NCBI GenBank assembly: GCA_003972855.1
Contig: QOAS01000154.1
Location: 1 to 34,058, forward strand
DNA length: 34,058 bases
Direction of reading: 5' to 3'
DNA from: Gammaproteobacteria bacterium
Lineage (GTDB): Bacteria; Aquificota; Aquificia; Aquificales; QOAS01
Shown: in pieces, positions 25,707 to 32,737 of the stretch
Layout: each line of letters begins with the position of its first letter
How positions within the stretch are numbered: position 1 is the stretch's first letter
Position numbers and translations under genes: made by a program
Notes under the pieces: generated by a model
Told to the model about the DNA's origin: nothing
Database searches by the model: none
The model's input: the letters and a program-made list of their open reading frames with translations, nothing else

Positions 25707-26286
25707 CCACTTCCCCGCGGGGTGAAATTTCTTCAAAAACCAAACCTTGGAAGGTTTTAACTTTGGTCTCGTCCCAAAGCCAGCAATCGGGGGGAAGACC
25801 CGCTTTTAAACAGGTATGGGATAAAAAGGTTTGGGCGTCCCAACCGTATTCTATCGGCACTTGGGGAAGCAAAAGTCCGCTTCTACCCATAGCCTCAACT
25901 ATTAGTCCGTCCCTTCCCACCTTTATAAGTTTCGGCAAAAGCCTTTTATCTTCCACTTTAAGCTCCCGCGGAGGGGTTAAAACGGTCAGCTCCAAAGTGG
26001 TGTTATTTAATTCCTCTTCGCTTTGCAAAGGGACAAAACGGGGGTCTTCAAAGGCGGCACTCAAAGAAGCTTGAACGGTAGCCTTCCAAAGGGGTAAAAC
26101 CGGATAGGGAAAACCTATACATCCCCTAAGGTGTCCTCCCTTTTTCAGTGTAACGAAAACCCCCGCGGGTTGGCTAAATTTTTCCTTAACCCATTGGGGA
26201 ACCTCTATATCCTTACCCTTTAGGGCGTTTTCTATAACACTCCTCGCCAGGTTTATTAAAATCTTGGCATCGTCGGTGGTAATCAT
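25687..26286 (-). CDS. amrA: AMMECR1 domain protein (AmmeMemoRadiSam system protein A)
   Basis: The 199-residue protein is a single AMMECR1 domain, recognised by HLRGCIGFPYPVLPLWKATVQASLSAAFEDPRF (the invariant LRGCIG) and later LIVEAMGRSGLLLPQVPIEYGWDAQTFL. Homologues are often encoded with a Memo protein and a radical SAM protein; neither is in this window. The biochemical role is not established. ATG 26286 gives the normal N-terminus (MITTDDAKILINLAR); a TTG seven codons upstream is less likely. Confidence 0.9.
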   Translation of the reverse strand: MITTDDAKILINLARSVIENALKGKDIEVPQWVKEKFSQPAGVFVTLKKGGHLRGCIGFPYPVLPLWKATVQASLSAAFEDPRFVPLQSEEELNNTTLELTVLTPPRELKVEDKRLLPKLIKVGRDGLIVEAMGRSGLLLPQVPIEYGWDAQTFLSHTCLKAGLPPDCWLWDETKVKTFQGLVFEEISPRGEVVKKDLV

Positions 26287-26343
26287 AAATTTGAAAATTA
26301 ACCGCAAATTGAGCGTTAAACTGTTAAACTTTAACGGGGAAAG

Positions 26344-26964
26344 ATGAACCTTACCAGCAAAAGGGAAATATTAAAAAAAATTTATGAACCCTTCGGGCTT
26401 TCCTTGGCTTATTTAAATATTCCGCCCAATGCGATTACCTTGCTGTCAATAATAGCGGGAACTCTTTCCGCTTACGCCTTTTATACCCACCATGTTTTAA
26501 CGGGGGCTACATTGCTCGTTATCTCCGGTTTGCTGGACTTGGCGGACGGAATAGTAGCAAGACACAACGACAGGGCTACGAAATTCGGCGCGGTTTTGGA
26601 CTGGCTGGCGGATAAATTTGTGGACGGTTTGGTTTTGGGAGCGGTGGCGGTTGCTTACGCCAACCCTTGGATTGCCATAGTGCTTATAACGGTAAATATG
26701 CTCCACACCTTTGTAAAACCCGTTGCGTATGCGGAAATAGGCTTCTCCCAAAGGGAAAAAGGGAAAATTTGGGACCCCCTGGAGGGGGTAGGATTTTTCG
26801 GAAGACCGGAAACCCACATAGCGTTGGTATTTTTTGCGGTGCTGGAGAGGTTTATAGGCGGAAGTCTCACCTTGGGGGTTTACTTCATAACGGTTATGAC
26901 CACCTTGTCGCTTATCCAAAGGGTCTTCTACCTTTATAGGAGGTTTGGAAATAAATTGGACTGA
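26344..26964 (+). CDS. CDP-alcohol phosphatidyltransferase family protein
   Basis: This 206-residue membrane enzyme carries the complete family motif in LDLADGIVARHNDRATKFGAVLDWLADKFVD: D-x2-D-G-x2-A-R-x8-G-x3-D-x3-D (residues about 64-86). It has several transmembrane helices on both sides. It transfers a phosphatidyl-type group from a CDP-linked lipid to an alcohol; which one (glycerol phosphate, inositol phosphate, serine) cannot be decided from the motif. GGGGAAAG precedes the ATG. The mobile-element-like region starts 13 bp after the stop. Confidence 0.88.
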   Translation: MNLTSKREILKKIYEPFGLSLAYLNIPPNAITLLSIIAGTLSAYAFYTHHVLTGATLLVISGLLDLADGIVARHNDRATKFGAVLDWLADKFVDGLVLGAVAVAYANPWIAIVLITVNMLHTFVKPVAYAEIGFSQREKGKIWDPLEGVGFFGRPETHIALVFFAVLERFIGGSLTLGVYFITVMTTLSLIQRVFYLYRRFGNKLD

Positions 26965-26996
26965 TTGCCCGTTATGGAAAGCCCCTCAGTAGGTTA

Positions 26997-27180
26997 GTGA
27001 CCTCCTCCCCTCATCAGAGATGAGGGGCTTCCCGCTTCATCGTGGGCAAAGCCCACTCCACGGGCGTTACTTCCCCGCGGTCCACGGGTAGGGCAGACAT
27101 TAGGCGGTCTGCCAGCGCCTTTAAAAAGTTTAAGCTTTACGGGTCGCAGGGGATTTTTTCCCCTGCAGTTATTCCCCCTT
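26997..27180 (-). ncRNA. Candidate stand-alone omega/reRNA-like structured RNA
   Basis: On the minus strand, a transcript starting near 27180 would fold into: GCAGGGGA/TCCCCTGC (27146-27166); a multibranch region closed by AGCGCC pairing with GGCGTT (about 27062-27120) that contains GGCAGAC/GTCTGCC; GTGGGC-TTT-GCCCAC (27042-27056); and a terminal 9-bp hairpin with a 3-nt loop (27007-27027) ending in GGTCAC. TnpB guide RNA scaffolds are likewise made from the 3' end of the TnpB gene and stop at the element's right end, with the guide taken from flanking DNA. By that logic any guide would start near 26996, reading leftwards. Function without a TnpB in cis is unproven. Confidence 0.5.
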
Positions 27181-27188
27181 TTTACACT

Positions 27189-27215
27189 ATTATATCACCA
27201 AAAACAAAAAATCAA
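27189..27215 (-). promoter_or_regulatory. Promoter reading leftwards into the structured element
   Basis: On the minus strand a perfect TATAAT (+ strand 27189-27194) is preceded by TTGATT (27210-27215) with a short 15-bp spacer, or by TCTTGA at 18 bp. It would fire away from bioB and into the hairpins of the element. Confidence 0.5.
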
Positions 27216-27290
27216 GACCTATCGGATGCCATTCATCCCCCCATCATAGATGAGGGGCTTTCTGGCGTGATTTCCTGTAAAAATGTTTCC

Positions 27291-28268
27291 ATGGACTGGG
27301 AAAGTTACCTAAAACGGTTGGAAGACAGCTCCATAAGGGGTGAGGTAACAAAGGAAGACCTTTTGAAGTTACCCCAAATCCCTACCGAGTATCTCCCCCT
27401 TATGGTTTACCACGCGGGAAAGGTTAAAAAACACTTTTTCGGGAACGAAATAGAATTCTGCAGTATCGTTAATGCAAAGTCGGGAGCCTGCTCGGAAGAC
27501 TGTAAATTTTGCGCCCAATCGCGCCACTACAATACCCGAGTTCCCGTTTATACCTTTTTGGATGAAAAGGAGATTGTAAAGGGAGCGGAGTTGGCAAACC
27601 TTTTCGGCTCCAAGCGTTACAGTTTGGTTTTAAGCGGACGCTCCGCCGGTGACCGAGAAATTGAAAGAATGGTTTCCGTAGCCCGAAGAATAAAGGAAAA
27701 GCTACCCCAACTGAAACTGTGCTTTTCCGCGGGGACACTAAACGGGGAACAGATAAGGAGACTAAAAGAGGCGGGCTTTAGCAGACTCCACTGCAATTTG
27801 GAGACCTCCGAAAGGTTTTTCCCGCAAATAGTTTCCACCCACGGTTGGAGGGAAAGATACGAAACCCTTTTGAGGGCTAAAGAGTTGGGATTGGAAACCT
27901 GCTCAGGGGGTATTTTCGGTTTAGGGGAAACTTGGGAGGACAGGGTAGATTTGGCTCTAACCCTTTCGGAGTTGAAAGTAGACTCCATACCCCTAAACTT
28001 TTTGATTCCGATACCGGGAACACCCCTTGAAGGTCAAAAACTCCTTTCACCAAAGGATGCCCTTGTGACTGTAGCCATATTTAGGTTTGCCTGTCCCAAA
28101 GCGGAACTACGGCTGGCGGGAGGTAGGGAAAGGATTTTGGGGGATTACCTCGGAATGGCAAACTTTATGGTAAACGCCCACATGGTCGGCGGGTATCTAA
28201 CCCGTGCGGGCAGAGACCCCCAAGAGGACAAGAAAATGGTTGAAGGAATAGGTCTTAAACTTATTTGA
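27291..28268 (+). CDS. bioB: Biotin synthase
   Basis: BioB is the radical SAM enzyme that inserts sulfur into dethiobiotin. From ATG 27291 it has 325 residues, the usual length. It shows GACSEDCKFCAQS (the CxxxCxxC that binds the 4Fe-4S cluster), YSLVLSGR, CFSAGTL, RLHCNLETSERFF, TCSGGIFGLGETWEDR and PLNFLIPIPGTPLEG. The frame is open further upstream to 27042, but that part crosses the hairpins of the mobile-element-like region and has no family similarity, so it is excluded. No other bio gene is adjacent. A 5-bp GC hairpin follows the stop. Confidence 0.96.
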   Translation: MDWESYLKRLEDSSIRGEVTKEDLLKLPQIPTEYLPLMVYHAGKVKKHFFGNEIEFCSIVNAKSGACSEDCKFCAQSRHYNTRVPVYTFLDEKEIVKGAELANLFGSKRYSLVLSGRSAGDREIERMVSVARRIKEKLPQLKLCFSAGTLNGEQIRRLKEAGFSRLHCNLETSERFFPQIVSTHGWRERYETLLRAKELGLETCSGGIFGLGETWEDRVDLALTLSELKVDSIPLNFLIPIPGTPLEGQKLLSPKDALVTVAIFRFACPKAELRLAGGRERILGDYLGMANFMVNAHMVGGYLTRAGRDPQEDKKMVEGIGLKLI

Positions 28269-28275
28269 AAATTCC

Positions 28276-28292
28276 CCCGCTTTGCGGGTTTA
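28276..28292 (+). terminator. Short hairpin after bioB
   Basis: CCCGC (28276-28280), loop TTT, GCGGG (28284-28288), then TTTAAT. The stem is short and the T-run weak, so it may be a partial terminator before ybaB. Confidence 0.35.
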
Positions 28293-28306
28293 ATATTGAA
28301 GACTTT

Positions 28307-28588
28307 ATGAACCTATTTAACGCCCTAAAACAGCTAAAGAGCCTCCAAGAAACTTTTAACAAGTTTAAAGAGGAGTTGGAAAAGGAAACGGTAACCTATG
28401 AAGATGAAAATTTCAAAATAGTTTCCAACCTTGCGGGGGAAATCTTGCACCTTGAGATAAAAAACGGCGAATGCAAAACTTTGGAAAAGGAACTCCTAAA
28501 GGCTCTGAAGGAAGTAAACAGACAAACAAGGGAGAAAATAAAAGAGAAAGCTCAAAATTCCCTAATGGGTTCAATGGGGCTTTTCTAA
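28307..28588 (+). CDS. YbaB/EbfC family nucleoid-associated protein
   Basis: This 93-residue protein is mostly helical: MNLFNALKQLKSLQETFNKFKEELEKE, a short beta part (NFKIVSNLAGEILHLEIKNG), then a long helix ending ...NSLMGSMGLF. That order matches YbaB/EbfC, a small dimeric DNA-binding protein. The strongest support is position: it is directly followed by recR (1 bp gap), the classic ybaB-recR pair. The sequence similarity alone is modest. ATG 28307 is preferred to an upstream TTG at 28265 that runs through the bioB hairpin. Confidence 0.75.
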   Translation: MNLFNALKQLKSLQETFNKFKEELEKETVTYEDENFKIVSNLAGEILHLEIKNGECKTLEKELLKALKEVNRQTREKIKEKAQNSLMGSMGLF

Positions 28589-28589
28589 A

Positions 28590-29195
28590 ATGCGGTTTAT
28601 ACCCGCGGAAATAGAAAAAGCTCTAAAGGAGATACAAAAACTCCCCGGCTACGGGGAGAGGGGAGCTCAAAGACTTCTCTACGGTCTTTTAAAACTTCCC
28701 CCCAAGGAGAGGCTCTCTATAGTAAAGGCACTTGCGGAGGCTACCAAAAGGTTAAACCCCTGCAAGGAGTGTGGAATTTACACCGACAAGGAGGTTTGCG
28801 ATATATGCACCTCCCCCGAGAGAAACAAAAAACTTTTAACGGTGGTTGAAGAAAGTAGCGACGCCTATGCCATAGAGAGGTTGGGGAGGTATAGAGGGGT
28901 TTACCACATATTGGGGGGAAGAATTTCACCCTTAGAGGGTATATCCGCGGAAGACCTAAATATAGACAAACTTTTGGAGAGGATTGAAAAGTATAAAACC
29001 GATGAGGTTATTTTGGCTACCAATCCCAACACCGAAGGTGAGGCAACCGCTTCCTATTTAGCCCACCTGCTTAAGAGAAAATTTCCCAATCTGAAAATAA
29101 CCCGCATCGGTTTCGGAGCGGCTTTCGGAACTTATTTAGAGCTTTTGGACGAGTTTTCCCTCTCAACCGCGTTTGAAAACCGCAAAGAGTTTTAA
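28590..29195 (+). CDS. recR: Recombination mediator protein RecR
   Basis: RecR works with RecO and RecF to load RecA on gapped DNA. The 201 residues have the N-terminal helix-hairpin-helix (KLPGYGERGAQRLLYGLL), a four-cysteine zinc finger (CKEC...CDIC), the Toprim domain (VVEESSDAYAIERLG and ATNPNTEGEATASYL), and the C-terminal ITRIGFGAAFGTYLELLDE. The last segment differs slightly from the more usual RLAxGxPxGxxLEY pattern but is clearly the same region. It starts 1 bp after the YbaB-like gene. Confidence 0.95.
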   Translation: MRFIPAEIEKALKEIQKLPGYGERGAQRLLYGLLKLPPKERLSIVKALAEATKRLNPCKECGIYTDKEVCDICTSPERNKKLLTVVEESSDAYAIERLGRYRGVYHILGGRISPLEGISAEDLNIDKLLERIEKYKTDEVILATNPNTEGEATASYLAHLLKRKFPNLKITRIGFGAAFGTYLELLDEFSLSTAFENRKEF

Positions 29196-29211
29196 GATTT
29201 AAAACCCTTAA

Positions 29212-30006
29212 ATGGAGTTGGATAAACTTTTGACGGTAGCCAAAGAATCCGCACTTATAGGTGGACAAGTTTTAAAGGAAAATTTCGGTAAAGTCAAAAC
29301 GGAGGAGATAGAAGAAAAGGGACCCAAAGATTTCGTTTCCTTTGTAGACCGAAAGGCGGAGGAGAGAATCAGGGACTACCTCAAAGGAAAGTTTCCCGAA
29401 TTTTCCATACTCGGAGAGGAAGGGGGATTGGAAGAAAAAGGAAACCTATTTTGGGTTATAGACCCCTTGGATGGAACCAAAAACTTTTTGGCGGGTTTTC
29501 CTATTTTCGGCGTATCGGTCGCCTTGGTGGATGCGGAAAAAAATTTCCAACCTTTGGTGGGAGCGGTATACCTACCCTATTGGGACGAACTCTATTACGC
29601 TTCCCTCGGTGGTGGAGCTTTTAAAAACGGAAAACCTATTAGGGTGAATACCCATAAAAAGGAACTCAAAAAGTGTTTTTATTGCTACGGTTTTCCCTCC
29701 AGAGCCAAGAGAGACCTAAACCTTTACTGCGAAATAATGCTTAGCATTTTCGGGAAAGTAGCCTCTTTGCGCCGACCCGGTGCGGCGGCGGTGGATTTGG
29801 TTTACGTGGCGGAAGGTATATTTGACGGAACCTTTGAGTTTGAGCTAAAGATTTGGGATGTTGCGGCTGGAAGCCTTATAGTAAGGGAAGCGGGCGGTAA
29901 AGTTGAATGGTTAAACTTTAATACAACCGATTGGCGGTTAGACCTCGTAGCCTCCATTCCCCAATTCTTTGAGGAGATAAAAACGGAAGTAGAAAGTAGG
30001 CTTTAA
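29212..30006 (+). CDS. suhB: Inositol monophosphatase family protein
   Basis: This Mg-dependent sugar/inositol phosphate phosphatase has 264 residues. The metal-site motifs are LGEEGG near residue 65, WVIDPLDGTKNFLAGFP near residue 84 (the diagnostic DPxDGT) and IWDVAAGSLIVREAGG near residue 218. Members hydrolyse inositol 1-phosphate, and some also fructose 1,6-bisphosphate or NADP; the exact substrate is not determined by sequence. The gene follows recR by 16 bp and overlaps the convergent M28 peptidase by 4 bp. Confidence 0.92.
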   Translation: MELDKLLTVAKESALIGGQVLKENFGKVKTEEIEEKGPKDFVSFVDRKAEERIRDYLKGKFPEFSILGEEGGLEEKGNLFWVIDPLDGTKNFLAGFPIFGVSVALVDAEKNFQPLVGAVYLPYWDELYYASLGGGAFKNGKPIRVNTHKKELKKCFYCYGFPSRAKRDLNLYCEIMLSIFGKVASLRRPGAAAVDLVYVAEGIFDGTFEFELKIWDVAAGSLIVREAGGKVEWLNFNTTDWRLDLVASIPQFFEEIKTEVESRL

Positions 30007-31121
30007 AACTTAACCATACGCAAAAAGGAGGGGATAAATTTCATCCACAATTTAACCGCTTCCTCACTTACTATTTCAAATTTGTCCAAAGGGGTATGGC
30101 GGTAAGGAAAGGGATTGGAGGCAAAAAATAGGGTTCTCGCCCCTTTTCTACGGAAAGGAATATGGTCGGAACGCCCGCTTCTACCCTCGGTAAAAGTTAT
30201 CTTTAGCCCCAATGTGTTTGCCACTTCCCAACATTGATTGATTAAGGACCTACTGCAAAAACCTTCCCCGTCTCTTACCAAAATTGCGGGAGTTCTCCAA
30301 CCTACCGTATCCACACTAATGGCAACGGTGTCTATTATTTCCCACTTAGGTAAATTTTCAACAAAGTGGGTTGCCCCCAAAAGCCCGTATTCCTCCAAAT
30401 CGGTAAAGAGAATTCTAAATCTACAACCCTTTGGCGGTTCAAAATTTATAGCCAACCACAGGAGAAGGGCTACCGAAAGCGCGTTATCTATAGCCCCCGG
30501 GGTAAAGGGTTTGGTATCGTAATGGGCAATAAAGGTTAAAACCTTTTGCCCTACACCCTTTTCCAGCCAAATATTTTCCCCTTTTACTTTAACTTCTTTG
30601 GTTTCGCTTCTTATGACAACTTGAGAGCCTTCCGATAAAAGCCTTGCGTCGGAAGGTTTGACCGAAACCGTCGGTAAAAGCCCCGCGGAAATACCGCTGT
30701 AAACTTCATCCACCTCCGGGCGGAAAACCACAATCCCTAAAGCTCCTTTGCGGTGTAAGAGCTTTTCCTTTTCCCTAAAGGGTAACTTTCCCTCCCTTAC
30801 CAAGGCTATTTTTCCTTTCAGATTTTTACTCTTCAACTCCTGAGAGGTTGCAAAACCGCAATCGGTTAAAATCCCTCCGACTACCTTGGAAGGGGAGTTG
30901 GTATAAGGAATGGCACTAAAGCGGTTGAGTCCAACTTCAACAAATCCCCCAATCGGTTTCAGGAGGGAAACCTCAAAAGATTGGGTTTTAAATCCGCCCA
31001 ACCTTTTAAGGGTTTCCTTTAAAAACTTTCTAACCGCAAGGTGGTGGGGGGAAGAGGGAAACCTCTCCGCGGAAGATATAAAACGGGTTAATTCCAAAAC
31101 GAAGTTAATACCCCTTTTCAT
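30003..31121 (-). CDS. M28 family zinc metallopeptidase
   Basis: This 372-residue aminopeptidase-like protein has an inserted protease-associated domain (about residues 75-185: VVGGILTDCGFATSQELKSK, KGKIALVREGKLPF). The zinc ligands are visible: FIAHYDT (His), GAIDNALSVALLL (bridging Asp), DLEEYGLLG (Glu-Glu), SVDTVG (Asp) and RHTPLDKFE (His). No signal peptide is evident, so the product is probably cytoplasmic. Its ATG overlaps the ilvE stop (TGATG), which indicates translational coupling. Substrate specificity is unknown. Confidence 0.9.
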   Translation of the reverse strand: MKRGINFVLELTRFISSAERFPSSPHHLAVRKFLKETLKRLGGFKTQSFEVSLLKPIGGFVEVGLNRFSAIPYTNSPSKVVGGILTDCGFATSQELKSKNLKGKIALVREGKLPFREKEKLLHRKGALGIVVFRPEVDEVYSGISAGLLPTVSVKPSDARLLSEGSQVVIRSETKEVKVKGENIWLEKGVGQKVLTFIAHYDTKPFTPGAIDNALSVALLLWLAINFEPPKGCRFRILFTDLEEYGLLGATHFVENLPKWEIIDTVAISVDTVGWRTPAILVRDGEGFCSRSLINQCWEVANTLGLKITFTEGRSGRSDHIPFRRKGARTLFFASNPFPYRHTPLDKFEIVSEEAVKLWMKFIPSFLRMVKF

Positions 31122-32038
31122 CAATATACCGGCGTCAGAAGATTCCTGTATTTTTCCAACTTACCCCTTACCGCGCTAAAGAATACTTCTTGAACTTTCT
31201 TTGTTATTTCTCCAACTTTTCCGTCACCTATTTTTCTGTTATCCACTTCCACAATGGGGGTTACTTCCGCCGCGGTTCCCGTCATGAAAATTTCGTCCGC
31301 TATGTAAAGCTCGCTACGGGATATCGGTCTTTCTATAACCTCTATGCCCAAGTCCTCTTTTAAAATACGGATAACCAACGCCCTCGTTATACCCTCCAAA
31401 ATGTGTTCGCTAACCGAAGGCGTATAAACCACGCCGTTCCTCACAAGGAAGATGTTTTCACCGCTACCCTCCGCAACGAAACCGTTGGCGTTGAGCATTA
31501 TAGCCTCGTCGTATCCACCCAAAAGGGCTTCGGTTTTCGCCAACGCACTATTTACGTAAGCCCCTGCAATCTTATACCTCGCGGGGATTGAATTATCATC
31601 GTTTCTGACCCACGAGGAGACCTTTGCCCTTATACCCTTTTGGGGGTCAAGATATGCACCAAACGGGTATAGGTAAATGGCTATTTCGGGGGTGTAACCG
31701 ACCAATTTCGGGGTTAGTTTCAAATCCTTAAAGTAGACTATGGGGCGAATATAGATATCTTCCCTTACTCCACTTTCTTTGAGGAGTTCTCGGGTAATTT
31801 CCACCAATTGCTGGGGGGTATAGGGGAGTTCCATAAACATAGCTTTGGCATTTTTTAAAAGCCTTTCGTAGTGCTGGTAACCCGCCAAAATGTAAAGTTG
31901 TTCCTCCTCTTGGTTCCAATATGCCCTAATCCCCTCAAAAACGGCGGTTCCGTAGTGGAAAGAGTTGGTTTTTATGCTTATCTTTGCTTCCTCTATGGGA
32001 ACTATTTTTCCTTCAAAAAACGCCAATTCTCGCTCCAC
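31121..32038 (-). CDS. ilvE: Branched-chain amino acid aminotransferase
   Basis: IlvE is a PLP enzyme of the fold-type IV class that catalyses the last step of Val, Leu and Ile synthesis. The product has 305 residues with SFHYGTAVFEGIRAY, RPIVYF, ARYKIAGAYVNSALAKTEA (Lys of the Schiff base), EGSGENIFLV, GITRALVIRI and FMTGTAAEVTPI. The start is set by a perfect AGGAGG (on + strand 32045-32050) 6 nt before GTG 32038. A longer frame to a TTG at 32065 would place the ribosome-binding site inside the gene. It is transcribed away from the putative origin. Confidence 0.96.
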   Translation of the reverse strand: MERELAFFEGKIVPIEEAKISIKTNSFHYGTAVFEGIRAYWNQEEEQLYILAGYQHYERLLKNAKAMFMELPYTPQQLVEITRELLKESGVREDIYIRPIVYFKDLKLTPKLVGYTPEIAIYLYPFGAYLDPQKGIRAKVSSWVRNDDNSIPARYKIAGAYVNSALAKTEALLGGYDEAIMLNANGFVAEGSGENIFLVRNGVVYTPSVSEHILEGITRALVIRILKEDLGIEVIERPISRSELYIADEIFMTGTAAEVTPIVEVDNRKIGDGKVGEITKKVQEVFFSAVRGKLEKYRNLLTPVY

Positions 32039-32358
32039 AGCAAACCTCCTATAGGTTTTTAACAATTTTACCGCCTAAAGCTCAAAACTTTCGTCAACTT
32101 ACATTTGATAAAAAATCTTTATCCACACCAATTTTGAACTTTATCCACATTGTAAAACCCTTGATAGAGTAAGGTTTTGTGGATTTTTATCCACAGAATA
32201 TCCACACAATTGTAATTTTTGTGGATAAAATACACCTTTTTGAGACTCAATATCAGTTAGCTTGACATTAAATACTAAAATTTAGTTGCTTGACAATAGA
32301 TACAAACAGGGTAAAACTGCAAAAGTTTTAAATAACACAAACTTCAAGATGTCTTCTT

Positions 32359-32389
32359 TTATCCACACAAATTTTACTTTTGTGGATAA
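32359..32389. repeat. Inverted pair of DnaA boxes, left copy
   Basis: TTATCCACA (32359-32367) faces TGTGGATAA (32381-32389), 22 bp start to start, separated by an AT-rich 13-bp spacer beginning CAAATTTT. The same arrangement recurs at 32707-32737. Confidence 0.9.
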
Positions 32390-32554
32390 ATTCGTGGATA
32401 AATTTTTCGTCTTAGTATAAAGCGGTCTATATTTGTCAAGTTATATCCTTTTATCCACACAAATTATCATTGCGAAAATCTCAATTTTGCGTCGTTCTGA
32501 GCTTACTCTCCCAATGGTTTCAGTGTCAGCAATTGAAATTTGCAAAATGCAAGT

Positions 32555-32660
32555 CTATTATTAATAATTATTAAAAAAATAAATAGCTATCTATTCGTTT
32601 AATAGCCAGCTATATATACGCCCAGATTAAAAATTTGTTATTTTTTATATTAATAATAGG
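32555..32660. other. AT-rich core, candidate DNA unwinding element
   Basis: This stretch is almost all A and T and contains the perfect 14-bp palindrome TTAATAATTATTAA (32561-32574). A nested hairpin follows, with ATAGCT (32583-32588) pairing with AGCTAT (32608-32613) and CTATT (32591-32595) pairing with AATAG (32601-32605). It lies in the box-free middle of the cluster, where strand opening would be expected. Confidence 0.6.
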
Positions 32661-32671
32661 CGGAATGTCAA
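32644..32671 (-). promoter_or_regulatory. Strong promoter-like sequence at the edge of the AT-rich core
   Basis: On the minus strand, TTGACA (32671-32666) and TATAAA (32649-32644) are separated by 16 bp. It would fire leftwards through the AT-rich core towards ilvE. It could drive ilvE, or a transcript that helps open the origin. Confidence 0.5.
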
Positions 32672-32706
32672 GTTTCATCTCGCCTTACTGCGACAAGGGT
32701 TTCCCG

Positions 32707-32737
32707 TTATCCACACAAATTTTGTTTTTGTGGATAA
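32707..32737. repeat. Inverted pair of DnaA boxes, right copy
   Basis: TTATCCACA (32707-32715) faces TGTGGATAA (32729-32737) with the same 22-bp spacing and a spacer differing at only two bases from the left copy. The two pairs bracket the AT-rich core. Confidence 0.9.

Larger units (their letters stand above)
26977..27262 (-). mobile_element. Non-autonomous IS200/IS605-like element, about 286 bp, without transposase
   Basis: GAAAGCCCCTCA (26977-26988) is exactly repeated in inverse at 27251-27262 (TGAGGGGCTTTC). A GATGAGGGGCTT-containing hairpin occurs at both ends in the same orientation: CCCCTCATC-AGA-GATGAGGGG (27007-27027) and an imperfect copy around 27237-27257. Read on the minus strand, the left side becomes GGGAAGCCCC-hairpin-GGGGAGGAGGTCAC, which resembles the right end of IS200/IS605 TnpB elements as I recall them. 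A reading frame on that strand, ending at TAA 26994-26996, gives a tail including HDEAGSPSSL, similar to read-through tails of TnpB genes. No TnpA or TnpB body is present. The unit sits between two housekeeping genes. The family assignment is inference. Confidence 0.6.

Noticed and set aside
27042..27290. In-frame upstream extension of bioB of 83 codons
   Set aside because: It crosses the hairpins and one terminal repeat of the mobile-element-like region, has no similarity to biotin synthase, and ATG 27291 gives the normal 325-residue length.
26965..27290. Riboswitch or BirA operator controlling bioB
   Set aside because: The promoter and the best structures read on the strand opposite to bioB, and the ends are inverted repeats. 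I see no known riboswitch core.
32039..32065. Longer ilvE beginning at a TTG at 32065
   Set aside because: A perfect AGGAGG six bases before GTG 32038 would then lie within the coding sequence; the GTG start also gives the usual N-terminus.
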